From Magnetococcales bacterium (GTDB taxonomy: Bacteria > Pseudomonadota > Magnetococcia > Magnetococcales > UBA8363), in NCBI GenBank assembly GCA_015228815.1, contig JADGCV010000035.1, forward strand, positions 1 through 40,359: a stretch of DNA of 40,359 bases, read 5' to 3'. Of the stretch, positions 9,033-21,441 are shown in pieces. Within the stretch, counting starts at the first letter, position 1. Every line of letters begins with the position of its first letter. The translations under genes were made by a program, and so were the position numbers. Under the pieces are notes generated by a model. That model did no database searches, was not told the origin of the DNA, and saw only the letters and a list, made by a program, of their open reading frames with translations.

Positions 9033-9571
9033 TGAACAATCGTCGGACGGAACCCTTGTCCGAGATGAGGCCCTTGATCGATCGGGAACATCTGCGATCG
9101 TGTATCGAGGACATGGCCCGGAGGATTCTGGCCGATTTTTCCTCGGCCACGGCGATGGCGGAGCCTCCTGTCATCGTGGTTGCCATGAAATCGGGATTCA
9201 TGTTTGCCGCCGACCTGCTTAAGGCGCTTGACCAGCCATGGCCGGTCGTCTTCGCCTGGCCGCGGCAGGATGGGATTCCGATGGTCCTCGAAGGGGCAGC
9301 ATTGATTCGGGGACGGCAGGTGATTGTGGTCGATGTCTTGATGGATGCGGGGGGCAGTCAGAAAAAATTGCAGTCATGGCTCATGGGACATCATGCGGCC
9401 TCGGTTCGGTTTGCGATCCTTCTCCACAAGACCGTCGATCCTTCGGCAATGGTTCCGATCAGTTATCTGGGCTTTGAAGTCCCTGATGTCCGTCTGGCGG
9501 GTTACGGCCTGGATGAGGATCAGTCTTTCCGTGGACTGGCCTCAGTCCATACATGGTGGCAACAGACCTGA
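9029..9571 (+). CDS. Hypoxanthine phosphoribosyltransferase-like protein
   Basis: The fold of a type I phosphoribosyltransferase is visible in 180 residues: a first strand [20 protein letters not shown], where HPRT normally has a GxxPxxxxL loop, then VFAWPRQDG, then the PRPP-loop region [13 protein letters not shown], and a C-terminal [22 protein letters not shown] that matches the HPRT pattern (PDxfvvGyGLDyxexyR). In the PRPP loop, the usual acidic pair E-D is replaced by D-V and the Thr after the third acidic residue is Ala, so substrate binding may differ or the protein may be a non-catalytic relative. The start overlaps aroQ (ATGA). Purine salvage is the obvious guess, not proven. Confidence 0.75.
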   Translation: MMNNRRTEPLSEMRPLIDREHLRSCIEDMARRILADFSSATAMAEPPVIVVAMKSGFMFAADLLKALDQPWPVVFAWPRQDGIPMVLEGAALIRGRQVIVVDVLMDAGGSQKKLQSWLMGHHAASVRFAILLHKTVDPSAMVPISYLGFEVPDVRLAGYGLDEDQSFRGLASVHTWWQQT

Positions 9572-9828
9572 GACGGGACTACGGTCGAAAACAGTGGCAG
9601 GGGCCGGTTTTTCTTGGAAAAAACTTGCTTTGCCAATCTTTTCCGGTATTTCTTTCGTTAAATTTCCATTCATTTCCCCACCACATTCCAGTTCTCTCCC
9701 TGCTCCAGATCGTTTCCGGTCCCAGCGGTATTGTGGTTACCGTGCAAGATGTCCCTCACTGGGCAACAGCCAACCGAAATTATTCGTTGATCTTTTTGAT
9801 ATTGAATATCGGAATTTTAAGGAGTACA
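9572..9828. other. Non-coding leader before the MACPF gene
   Basis: No gene is convincing here. Composition becomes clearly AT-richer after about 9640 (runs such as TTTCTTTCGTTAAATTTCC and AAATTATTCGTTGATC), unlike the GC-rich genes on the left. That shift marks the entry to the accessory segment 9829-13998. I could not fit a good -35/-10 pair, although a promoter must lie in or near it if the MACPF gene is expressed independently. Confidence 0.5.
9798..9810. promoter_or_regulatory. AT-rich palindrome, candidate operator
   Basis: GATATTGAATATC is a perfect palindrome about a central G, and lies 19 bases before the start of the 27-codon leader frame and about 75 bases before the MACPF start. 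It could be a binding site for a dimeric regulator. It is short and in AT-rich DNA, so chance occurrence is possible. Confidence 0.3.
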
Positions 9829-9912
9829 ATGATACGAGTAATAAATATTCCTATTAACAATGATAAGATGGAGAATGATAATCATGAGTTCCTCTATCAC
9901 AACCATAAGTAA
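9829..9912 (+). CDS. Possible 27-codon leader peptide
   Basis: A small frame starts at ATG 9829, 4 bases after a perfect AAGGAG (9819-9824), and runs 27 codons to a TAA at 9910-9912. It overlaps the first 10 codons of the MACPF gene in another frame. The peptide (MIRVINIPINNDK...) is hydrophilic and resembles nothing I know. Because AAGGAG is the best ribosome binding site in the neighbourhood, it may be a leader whose translation couples to, or limits, MACPF translation. It may equally be a chance frame. Confidence 0.35.
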   Translation: MIRVINIPINNDKMENDNHEFLYHNHK

Positions 9913-11431
9913 TACTCCAGGAATGGACGTACTTGGCTGGACCTATAATATTTATGGAAAATACGCATCCGCCTTGGCTACCGTGCAGTGCGTGGTGCAG
10001 GATCTGGTCGATTTCAACGATGGGACCCTTTCCTCGGACAGTCAGACCAAACAAAAGGTCGGAAACAATACCTATGCCTATCCCAGGATTTGCACCTTCC
10101 AGGATGTGGCCGAGGCTTCTTCTTTTTCGGTGTATGGCAGCAACTACCAGAGTTTCGAGAGCAACCTGTCGCTGCAGGTGGGGGCATCGGTCAAATATGG
10201 GGCGTTTGCGGCATCGGTATCGTCGGAGTATTCCGAAACCACCCGCGCCACGTCGAGCAACCAGTTTTATCGGTTGGTTGACAACTATTCTTCTCAAATT
10301 GCCCGATTGGAAAATCCATCCACCCTTACATTCACGAGTGCTTTTTACAGCGCCTTGAACGATACCACCAACAGTTCCAGCCAGATCAAGACCCTGTTCC
10401 GGACCTATGGCAGCCATCTTGTGACCGGCGTGGTATTGGGTGGAGAATGCCGTATGAACTGTTACTCCAGCACCACGACCTATTCGTCGCAAACGACATT
10501 CACCAACGAAGCGAAAGCCAAATACAACAATGCCGTGGGGCAGGCGCGTTTTTCCACGACGGTCAGTTCGAGCGACACATCCTGGGAGGAAAATATTCAG
10601 GAAGACTCGTCCCTGGAGATTGTTGGAGGATCGGTCACGGCTCAGAACGCTCTTATCAACAACCAGGACTGGGATACCTGGGCCAAATCGGTCATGAATG
10701 CTCCAGCAATCGTGGATTTCATGGCCGGTGGTCTGACGCCCATCTGGAATCTTTGTACCGATCAGACGACACGGGCCAAGAATCTTGAAAGTGCCTTCGA
10801 GTCTTTGTACACCCCCAGGCACACTACCCCGGTGTGGACCAAATCGCCCAACTCGGACGGAAACAATTCTTCGGCTCTTTCCTGGAATATCGATGTGGAT
10901 CTGGTCGGGACTTCGCTGGCAAGCCGCATTCCCTATCTGGTGATGACAGGTTTTGGGGCACGCATCGATAAAGACACGCACGTAACCCGCATCGGGGTTC
11001 AGGTGACGGACCTGGGTACGGGACAGGTCTATTATTTTGTCAAGGGCGACCAAAGCAACTTTCAAAAGGATCAGTTTGAACAGTTTGGAACGGTCCCAAG
11101 CGGTTGTGTCTTGACCGGCATTGGATTTCGGGAAAGCAATAACAACTTGAGCGACCTGACCTTGTACTACCAGGTATTGGACATGGCCGGTGTCGAAAGA
11201 GTTTCGACTACCGACGGAGGTGGCACGACGACGACTGTTGATGGTGGTCTTCTCGGAGGCACGGTATTTTCCAAGGTCATTGGCGGATCGAGTCAGGAAC
11301 AGTCCTATGTTCCCCTGGCTGGCAACACCAGCGTGATGACGGGTATTCAAGTCGCCTCGTCCCATGGCAAGGGAGGTTTCTGCACCCTCAACGTGTATCT
11401 GGCCACGCTTTACCGCGAGGTTGACAACTGA
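9884..11431 (+). CDS. MACPF-domain pore-forming-like protein
   Basis: The 515-residue protein begins with PGMDVLGWTYNIYGKYAS, the pattern seen at the start of many MACPF domains, and carries the family signature YGSHLVTGVVLGG at residues 175-187 (Y-G-T/S-H-x(7)-GG). MACPF proteins oligomerise and form membrane pores (perforin, complement, Photorhabdus and fungal toxins). The domain covers about 1-310. Residues 315-515 are beta-rich with two similar blocks, LVMTGFGARID...TRIGVQV and VLTGIGFRESN...DLTLYYQVL, and a third near the end, so a repeated beta-type targeting domain is likely. No signal peptide is seen, so export would be non-classical or by lysis. Start options are 9860, 9875 and 9884; GGAG at 9870-9873 fits 9884. 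Confidence 0.88.
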   Translation: MSSSITTISNTPGMDVLGWTYNIYGKYASALATVQCVVQDLVDFNDGTLSSDSQTKQKVGNNTYAYPRICTFQDVAEASSFSVYGSNYQSFESNLSLQVGASVKYGAFAASVSSEYSETTRATSSNQFYRLVDNYSSQIARLENPSTLTFTSAFYSALNDTTNSSSQIKTLFRTYGSHLVTGVVLGGECRMNCYSSTTTYSSQTTFTNEAKAKYNNAVGQARFSTTVSSSDTSWEENIQEDSSLEIVGGSVTAQNALINNQDWDTWAKSVMNAPAIVDFMAGGLTPIWNLCTDQTTRAKNLESAFESLYTPRHTTPVWTKSPNSDGNNSSALSWNIDVDLVGTSLASRIPYLVMTGFGARIDKDTHVTRIGVQVTDLGTGQVYYFVKGDQSNFQKDQFEQFGTVPSGCVLTGIGFRESNNNLSDLTLYYQVLDMAGVERVSTTDGGGTTTTVDGGLLGGTVFSKVIGGSSQEQSYVPLAGNTSVMTGIQVASSHGKGGFCTLNVYLATLYREVDN

Positions 11432-11611
11432 TTGCTCCTTTTTGCAAGATTTTCCCAATTTCCGTGGACGTTCACGAGAGAATCCTGGAGACTCGGGATG
11501 GATGGTCTGTATTTGACGGATGGTGTCGAGATGGAGGGCCGCGGATGGCGAACGGTTCATGACAGGGGATACATCGAGTGAATATGAAGGGGAATGTTTG
11601 GGGGGGCTTTC

Positions 11612-12432
11612 ATGACCTCCCTGGGCGTGGTTCCCTGGACCAGGGACGAGCTGGTGGACTCCCTGGAGGAATTCTCCGTCGTGTACCGCGATCGTCCTCT
11701 TCGGGAGAACAAGGGGGGGATGGGCGCGCCGCACATGTTCGCCATCTGGTTCATCCTGAGAAGGTTGAAGCCGCGAGTCATCGTTGAAAGTGGTGTTTGG
11801 CATGGCCTTGGGACATGGTTTTTCGAACAGGCTTGTCCCGAGGCCGAACTTCATTGTATCGACATCAATCTGGAACGAATCCGTTATCGTTCTCCCAGGG
11901 CGGTCTATCATGATCGGGATTTTTCCGAAATCGACTGGACCGCGCTTCCCCGTTCCGACACCCTCCTTTTTTTCGATGATCATCAGAATGCCTGTGAACG
12001 GGTGAAAACCGCGCGTTGGTTTGGTTTTCTTCATCTGGTGTTCGAAGACAATTATCCGCCGGGTCAGGGCGATTGTTACAGCTTGAAACAGGTGTTGGCC
12101 CGTTCGGGGTTCCAAAGAAACTTTGGCCGCCCCAAAGGGTTCAAGGGATGGGTAGGCCAGGGCCTTTCCCGGATTCGGGAAATGGTGTCGCCGACGCATT
12201 CTCCCATCCCTCCCAATTCCCGTGACGCCCGGTACTTGATGGAAAATCTTGACGTCTACCAGGAGATGCCACCCGTCTTTAAAAAGAGAACCACCCGCTG
12301 GGGGGGGGATTGGGATGATCCTGCTCTTGGAACTCCGGAACCTCTTCTGGATTCGGTTCAGGCTCCCTGGCAACAGGTGTTTTTCGATGAGGCAGCTTCG
12401 TATACTTGGATGTGTTATCTACGGTTGAAAAA

Positions 12433-12436
<4 letters not shown>
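11612..12436 (+). CDS. SAM-methyltransferase-like protein, glycan-associated
   Basis: The 274-residue protein has a Rossmann-type stretch VIVESGVWHGLGTWFFEQACPEAELHCIDIN (about 56-86) that resembles motif I and II of class I SAM-dependent methyltransferases or of the cephalosporin-hydroxylase-like family. Later segments DTLLFFDDHQNA and HLVFEDNYPPGQGD would be strands 4 and 5. The substrate is unknown. The next gene overlaps its stop (ATGA) and encodes a glycosyltransferase, so a role in modifying a sugar or surface polymer is likely. I chose ATG 11612 because GGGGGGG lies 5 bases before it; ATG 11594 is the other option. The 180 bases before it hold no gene. Confidence 0.6.
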
Positions 12437-16201
<3,765 letters not shown>

Positions 16202-16981
16202 CTATTTGAACGACTGCACCAGGGATCCGACCACGAGCGTCCATCCATCCACGAGTACGAACAGAATCAACTTGACCGGCATCGAGATGACCAGCGGTGG
16301 CAACATCATCATCCCCATCGACATGATGACGCTCGCCACCACCATGTCAACGATCAGAAAGGGAAGATAAATCAGAAACCCGATCTGAAAGGCAGTGGTC
16401 AGTTCCGACAGAATGAAGGCGGGGATCACCAGGCGCAGAGGTATTTCATCGACTGTTTGCGGTTTTTTTTCTCCCGAAAGGCGAACGAACAACGCCAAAT
16501 TTTTTTCCCGGGTTTGCCGCAGCATGAAGGCCCGTACTGGTTCGACTGCCCGCTTCCAGGCCGTTTCCTCCTTGATCTGTTTGTCAAGATACGGTCGCAA
16601 AGCATTGTCATAGACCCGATCGAACACCGGACCCATGACGAACATGGTGACGAAAAGGGACAGGGCGATGAGTACCTGGTTCGGTGGTTGCCCTTGCAGA
16701 CCCAGGGCCTGACGGGTAAAGGACATGACGACGATGACCCGGGTAAAAGAGGTCACCATCACCAGCAGGCCCGGCGCCAGCGAAAACAACGTCAGAAAGG
16801 CCAGGATTTGCAGACCGATCCCGACCTGTTCCGGATCCGCCTCTCCCGTCGCCTGACCGGTATGAAAGGTGACGCCGGGAAGTTTGATGTTGGCCGCCTC
16901 GGCGCCAACGATCCATGCCCCCCACGTCAGTCCCGCCACGGCCAACGCAAGAAGAAAGAAGCCCTTGACCCGGCGGTTCAC
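16202..16981 (-). CDS. fliP: Flagellar export gate protein FliP
   Basis: FliP forms the core of the flagellar type III export gate with FliQ and FliR. The 259-residue precursor starts at GTG 16981, overlapping the fliO stop (GTGA). It has a cleavable signal (VKGFFLLALAVAGLTWGAWIVGAEA), the conserved LTLFSLAPGLLVMVTSFTRVIVVMSFTRQALG, then PPNQVLIALSLFVTMFVMGP and the C-terminal FILSELTTAFQIGFLIYLPFLIVDMVVASVIMSMGMMMLPP, which is nearly invariant in the family. The open frame continues upstream through fliO in another frame, but that part is spurious. fliQ, fliR and flhB, which often follow, are not here; ligA follows instead. Confidence 0.97.
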   Translation of the reverse strand: MNRRVKGFFLLALAVAGLTWGAWIVGAEAANIKLPGVTFHTGQATGEADPEQVGIGLQILAFLTLFSLAPGLLVMVTSFTRVIVVMSFTRQALGLQGQPPNQVLIALSLFVTMFVMGPVFDRVYDNALRPYLDKQIKEETAWKRAVEPVRAFMLRQTREKNLALFVRLSGEKKPQTVDEIPLRLVIPAFILSELTTAFQIGFLIYLPFLIVDMVVASVIMSMGMMMLPPLVISMPVKLILFVLVDGWTLVVGSLVQSFK

Positions 16982-17400
16982 GAGTCCGACTCCGGAGTCT
17001 CGGGAAGGGGAGGAACCACGGGGACTTCCCTGGTCTTTCCACGAGGAAGATCCGCGGCGTCGAGTTCCGCCAACAGGCTGATCCGTTCTCGTGTCACCCC
17101 CAAAAGCCAGGCGCGGGCACCGATGCGAACCAGCCGGATTCCCATTCCCGGTCCCAGATTGCGACCATCGACGACATGAATGGGTCCCGGAGCGCCCCAC
17201 GAAGGTTGATAGCGCCGCGTCAGATGGACCGCCAACGCCGCCAGGACGACAAAAATGAACAGATAACCCGCAACCTCGACCCCTTTGGCCCAAAGATCCA
17301 TCGTCGGGTCGAATTCCTCGGCCCGACAAAGGGAAAACGGCATCATCCAGGTGAAAACGGCCAGAACAACCCGTGCCGCCAGGACATTTTTCAAGATCAT
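16978..17400 (-). CDS. fliO: Flagellar assembly protein FliO
   Basis: FliO helps assemble the FliP ring of the export gate. The 140-residue protein has an N-terminal signal-like segment, a single membrane helix (GYLFIFVVLAALAVHLTRRY, about 45-64) and a small cytoplasmic domain with IHVVDGRNLGPGMGIRLVRIGARAWLLGVT, the pattern typical of FliO (LGPKxxLxLVxVGxRxLLLGVT). The start overlaps the fliN stop (ATGA) and the stop overlaps the fliP start (GTGA). FliO is poorly conserved, so position between fliN and fliP supports the call. Confidence 0.9.
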   Translation of the reverse strand: MILKNVLAARVVLAVFTWMMPFSLCRAEEFDPTMDLWAKGVEVAGYLFIFVVLAALAVHLTRRYQPSWGAPGPIHVVDGRNLGPGMGIRLVRIGARAWLLGVTRERISLLAELDAADLPRGKTREVPVVPPLPETPESDS

Positions 17401-17744
17401 CCGCGCAGATTCTCCAACCTTTCGTTCAACGAAACAATGTCGGTGATGCGGATGCCCAGTTTGTCCTTGATCATGACCACCTCGCCATAGGCCAGGAGGC
17501 GGTCGTTGACGTGGATTTCAAGTGGATCGTCCGCTTCCTTCTCCAGTTCGATCAATGCCCCCTTGTTGAGTTTCAGCAGATCGCGAATCTGCATCTTCAC
17601 CCCTCCCAGACGCACCGAAACGTTGAGCGGTACGTCCATGAGGAGTTCCAGATTTTTTGGAACCCCATGAGTGACCGACATGGTATCCATCCCGGCGATG
17701 GGGGCCATGTCGAAATCAAGGTTGCCGGCCTCGTTGTCATCCAT
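17397..17744 (-). CDS. fliN: Flagellar motor switch protein FliN
   Basis: FliN forms the lower C-ring of the motor switch together with FliM. The C-terminal SpoA domain is clear: LLMDVPLNVSVRLGGVKMQIRDLLKLNKGALIELEKEADDPLEIHVNDRLLAYGEVVMIKDKLGIRITDI. I chose the ATG at 17744 (GGGAG upstream, 115 residues); the frame is open to a GTG at 17813. A 90-base gap separates it from fliM, and its stop overlaps fliO. Confidence 0.95.
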   Translation of the reverse strand: MDDNEAGNLDFDMAPIAGMDTMSVTHGVPKNLELLMDVPLNVSVRLGGVKMQIRDLLKLNKGALIELEKEADDPLEIHVNDRLLAYGEVVMIKDKLGIRITDIVSLNERLENLRG

Positions 17745-17834
17745 TCCGGAATTCTCCCGATCCTTTGATGATGATTTGTTCGTTCCACGGCGGGGGGTCC
17801 CCGCCACAATCACGATTCGTGACCCGATCGTCGT

Positions 17835-18830
17835 CTATTTGTCTTCGGGGACGATCTGGGTGATTCGGACCGCTTTTTTTCCATGGACAATGCCCGCCTG
17901 GGCCATGAACTTGACTTTTCCTTCGACCTCGACGGTGATTTCCTTGGCAAGATCGTGACTCAAGGTGATGACATCGCCTTTTTTGAGGTCAAGCATGTCC
18001 TGAACCGACATGGTTTCGTTGGAGATGACCGGCGATACGCGCAATGCGACCATTCCCAGTTGATGGACCAGGGAATCGATCCAGGCGGATGAGCCTTCCA
18101 CCTGATCCTTCTGCTGAAATCCAACCTTGAGCTGCTGTTTGAAAAGTTCGAGAATGACCGATGGATAACAAACCGTGAGACTCCCTTCCGCATCTCCGAC
18201 CTCCACCGCGAAGGAAATGAGAAAGACCGTTTCGTCCAAGGGCATGACCGCCGCGAACTGGGGCTGATTTTCCCAGCGTGTCAGGACAAGTTTGAAGGAA
18301 TTATCCAGTTTTTTCCAGGAAAGCTCGATCTGTTCCCGGGTCACGTCCATGATCCGGTCGATGACCTTCATTTCGAAGGGGGAAAAATTGCGGTATGGAC
18401 GTTCCGAGTCGCCGCTGCCACCGAAAAAACCTTCGAGGATGTGGTACATGACATCGCCGTCGATGGAAATCAGACTCATTGCCTGGGTCGGTTCCACGCG
18501 GAGGATGCTGATGAAGATTGGCGGGTCGAGCCCGTGGAGAAAGCGACCGAACACCTGGTTGGTGGTGGTCTTGGGCTGAACATGAACCTCACGCCCCACT
18601 TTCTGGCTCAACTTGAAGGAAAGTTGCGAGGCCAAGTGTTCGTTGATCAGGTCGAGTCCTGGCATCGCCCCGACGCGGATGGAGGTTTTCTGACCGAAAA
18701 AGAAGGGGGTCACCTTTTTTTCTTCGGCCCCTGCCGGAAGATCGCCATCGACCGTCTCCAGGTCGATGGATCCTTCTTCCAACCCCTGCATCAAAGCGTC
18801 GATTTCTTCGGAGGAAAGAATTTGAGTCAT
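17835..18830 (-). CDS. fliM: Flagellar motor switch protein FliM
   Basis: FliM is the C-ring protein that binds CheY-P and sets rotation direction. The 331-residue protein has the N-terminal CheY-binding peptide ILSSEEIDALMQGL (residues 4-17), a disordered acidic linker, the CheC-like middle domain (about 50-235, with FGRFLHGLDPPIFISI) and a C-terminal SpoA domain (LDLKKGDVITLSHDLAKEITVEVEGKVKF). The presence of an intact N-terminal motif fits with the two CheY proteins encoded in this window. It lies 10 bases after fliL. Confidence 0.97.
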   Translation of the reverse strand: MTQILSSEEIDALMQGLEEGSIDLETVDGDLPAGAEEKKVTPFFFGQKTSIRVGAMPGLDLINEHLASQLSFKLSQKVGREVHVQPKTTTNQVFGRFLHGLDPPIFISILRVEPTQAMSLISIDGDVMYHILEGFFGGSGDSERPYRNFSPFEMKVIDRIMDVTREQIELSWKKLDNSFKLVLTRWENQPQFAAVMPLDETVFLISFAVEVGDAEGSLTVCYPSVILELFKQQLKVGFQQKDQVEGSSAWIDSLVHQLGMVALRVSPVISNETMSVQDMLDLKKGDVITLSHDLAKEITVEVEGKVKFMAQAGIVHGKKAVRITQIVPEDK

Positions 18831-18840
18831 GTGGCCTTGA

Positions 18841-19344
18841 TTATTGGATGACGAATTCGGTGAAATAGACCCGTGTCACCGTGCCGTTGACCAGCATCGC
18901 ATTGATACGGCTGAGCAGTTCGTCGCGCAGACGGAATTTCCCCTCCATCGCCTGCAATTCCTGGGACGATTTGGAGGTCAGGAGTTGCAGGACGGTATCT
19001 CGCAACTGCGCTTTGCGCCGTTCGAGTTCCGCCTTGAGTGCCTCGGTGTCCATTTCCAGTTCGATGGAGGCTTTGAGATAACGGTTGCCTCGTGGTTCGC
19101 TCAGGTTGACCACGAAGGGTTCCAGTTTGTACATCTCCCCAACCATGGAGTTGGGGTCCTTGTTGACGGTTTCCGCGGCTGGTTCCAGTTGTTGCGCCTC
19201 CTGGGCCGCTTTTTCCCCCATTCCCTTGCCGATGAAGAATCCTCCACCCGCGCCCACCAGGAGCCCTACGACCAGGAGTATGATTTTGATCAGGCCTCCG
19301 CCACCCCCGCCGCCCGACTCTTCCTTTTCCGAATCTTCCGCCAT
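18841..19344 (-). CDS. fliL: Flagellar basal body-associated protein FliL
   Basis: FliL is a single-pass inner-membrane protein near the stators. The 167-residue protein has a short acidic and poly-Gly start, a membrane helix (LIKIILLVVGLLVGAGGGFFIG, about 18-39) and a periplasmic domain with YKLEPFVVNLSEPRGNRYLKASIELEMD, ending in VTRVYFTEFVIQ, all usual for FliL. AAGGTG lies 5 bases before the ATG at 19344. It is the first gene of the fliL-M-N-O-P group; a hairpin region of about 190 bases separates it from flgE. Confidence 0.95.
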   Translation of the reverse strand: MAEDSEKEESGGGGGGGLIKIILLVVGLLVGAGGGFFIGKGMGEKAAQEAQQLEPAAETVNKDPNSMVGEMYKLEPFVVNLSEPRGNRYLKASIELEMDTEALKAELERRKAQLRDTVLQLLTSKSSQELQAMEGKFRLRDELLSRINAMLVNGTVTRVYFTEFVIQ

Positions 19345-19484
19345 GTTTCACCTTTTGCGATGACAGTCCAATTACTGCTTTACATTAACAGCATATCACC
19401 GATGCCACAACGTCTTCCATGGACAACGTTTCCCGAAAAAACGAAAAAAAACGACCCATGGGGACGATGTTCCCCGCCATCAGG

Positions 19485-19519
19485 CCCGGGATGTCGCGGC
19501 ATGCCGTGGCGATCCCGGG
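19485..19519 (-). terminator. Large hairpin between flgE and fliL
   Basis: CCCGGGAT at 19485-19492 pairs with ATCCCGGG at 19512-19519, and between them CGGCATGCCG is itself a palindrome, so the 35 bases can fold into one long imperfect hairpin just after the flgE stop. Reading on the minus strand, a second small stem GGGGA/TCCCC and then TTTTTTTT (around 19443-19450) follow. This looks like a terminator or attenuator that lowers readthrough from flgE to fliL, but it is not a textbook stem plus immediate T-run. Confidence 0.45.
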
Positions 19520-19537
19520 TTGCTTTACGTTGATCCA

Positions 19538-21385
19538 TCAACGTTTGAGGGCCAGGAGTTCTTCCAGCATGCCGTCGGTGACGGTGACGATGCGCGAGTT
19601 GGCCTGGAATCCCCTTTGCGTGGTGATCATGCGGACAAACTCGGCGGACATGTCTACGTTCGACTGCTCCAGCGAGTAGGAGAGGATTTCCCCAAGCCGA
19701 CCGCTGGTGGGTTCGCCGATCTTGGGCAATCCCGATGCCACCGTCTCGGCGAACAGGTTGGATCCCACCTGTTCGAGGGCGGTTTCGTCGTCGAAGTCCA
19801 CCAGGGCGACTTGATAGAGTTTCTTGCTTTGACCATTGGTGAAGTTGCCGATGACCTCGCCCTTCTGGTTGACCGCCAGTTTGTCCAGATACCCGGAAGG
19901 AAAGCCGTTCTGTTCCAGCCTCAGGGTGGCGAAGCCACTGGTGACCTGAAGGCAGCCGTCGGAGCCGGTATTGCCGAGATCGGATGCCAGGGTGGTGTCG
20001 GAGTAGGTCAATTCAAGGGTCTTTTTGGAAAAATCGTTGGTGGCATCCCCCTGTTTGCCGAGGGCATCCCCGAAATCGAAGAGAATCTCCTGGGTTTCGG
20101 CTCCGAGAAACTGGAATTTCAAGGGGGTTGATCCTTCCTGTACCAGCCGTCCCTGATTGTCGAACATCAGACGCCCCGAGGTATAGGTGGCGCCATCGGG
20201 GGCGGTTTTGACATTGTTCTTGTCCAGATCGAGCGCCGTCAGGGTCGTGGTCGAGGCGCTGCGCTGGCCCAATTCCAGTTCATCGTTCTGGACCACCGAG
20301 TGCCATTCCCAGGTATTGTCGTTATCCACACCCTTGATCTCGGTCACCCCATCGTCTCCCGAGACGTTGGCAATGGTGACGGTGCTTGAACTCGGAGGAT
20401 CGACCTTGAGTTTGTAGCGCACCCCTTCGGCGAGGGCGGGGGCCTTGCCGTCGGTTTTCGCCTTGATTTCCGACAGGGCCACGCTGCGGCTGATGGTTTT
20501 CTTGCCGACATCGTCCTTGGTGACCTTGTAGGCGTATTCCCCGAGGATTTCGGTATTGTCCTTGAGCGAGGTGAAGGTGACGGGAATCTTGAGTTCCTGT
20601 CCTTCGACAAAGGCCTTGCCCGTCGGATCGTTGATGTCGAAGCGCATTTTCCTGGTGGAATCACCGCCGGTCATGGTCGCCGGAATCGCCAGGGGCAGCT
20701 TGCGAAAATGAATCTCGACATTGTGCCCCGTCCCCTTGGTGTCGAAGACCCGGACCGAGGTCGAAAAATCATAGGTCGAAGGGTCCTCGGGATTGTATTT
20801 GACGGTAATGTCCTTGGCCTGGGTGCTGGCGTCAAGGTTGGCGCCGACCTTGACGAGGCTCGTGGCGGTGGGACTGACATTGACGAATTTGGCAAGGTTC
20901 AGATCGGTCAAACCGCCGGCCCTCTGGTTGCCATCTTCGTCGAGTTCCCATCCCTGCAACACCATGCCGCCGGAGGTCACCAGATCGCCATTCAAATCCT
21001 TGGTGAATCCACCGGCGCGGGTGTAGAAGGTGTCCTTCGGACGACCCGCTTCGTCCACGGCATCCTCGGCGGCGAGCGAGGTGTCCTTCACCATGAAAAA
21101 ACCTTTGCCGTCGATGGAAAGGTCGGTGACATTGGAGGTGGCGGAGAAGGATCCCTGGGTCATGTCCTGACGCACGTCGGCCAAACCGACACCGGTCCCG
21201 ATCTGGGTCGAGGCGCCATTGCCCTGGTTGCCCACCGTTTGAATCAATACATCCTCGAATGACGAACTGCTCGACTTGAACGCGGTGGTGTTGGCGTTTG
21301 CCAGGTTGTTGCCGATTACCGTCATCGCCTCGCCAAAATTGGTCAAGGCGCTGGAACCTGCGAACATGGCTTGAATGATGGACAT
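19538..21385 (-). CDS. flgE: Flagellar hook protein FlgE
   Basis: FlgE polymerises into the hook. The 615-residue protein opens with SIIQAMFAGSSALTNFGEAMTVIGNNLANANTTAFKSS, the rod/hook N-terminal heptad region with the ANxNTTAFK motif, has a large variable middle (about 150-480) and ends with SNVDMSAEFVRMITTQRGFQANSRIVTVTDGMLEELLALKR, the conserved C-terminal helix. It is longer than enterobacterial FlgE (about 400), so the exposed D2-D3 region is expanded. AGGAGA lies 6 bases before the ATG. It lies 56 bases after flgD. Confidence 0.97.
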   Translation of the reverse strand: MSIIQAMFAGSSALTNFGEAMTVIGNNLANANTTAFKSSSSSFEDVLIQTVGNQGNGASTQIGTGVGLADVRQDMTQGSFSATSNVTDLSIDGKGFFMVKDTSLAAEDAVDEAGRPKDTFYTRAGGFTKDLNGDLVTSGGMVLQGWELDEDGNQRAGGLTDLNLAKFVNVSPTATSLVKVGANLDASTQAKDITVKYNPEDPSTYDFSTSVRVFDTKGTGHNVEIHFRKLPLAIPATMTGGDSTRKMRFDINDPTGKAFVEGQELKIPVTFTSLKDNTEILGEYAYKVTKDDVGKKTISRSVALSEIKAKTDGKAPALAEGVRYKLKVDPPSSSTVTIANVSGDDGVTEIKGVDNDNTWEWHSVVQNDELELGQRSASTTTLTALDLDKNNVKTAPDGATYTSGRLMFDNQGRLVQEGSTPLKFQFLGAETQEILFDFGDALGKQGDATNDFSKKTLELTYSDTTLASDLGNTGSDGCLQVTSGFATLRLEQNGFPSGYLDKLAVNQKGEVIGNFTNGQSKKLYQVALVDFDDETALEQVGSNLFAETVASGLPKIGEPTSGRLGEILSYSLEQSNVDMSAEFVRMITTQRGFQANSRIVTVTDGMLEELLALKR

Positions 21386-21441
21386 GAATGCTCTCCTGAA
21401 ACAATGCGCTGATCAAACCGTTCCCGTTGTGACGCAGGCGT

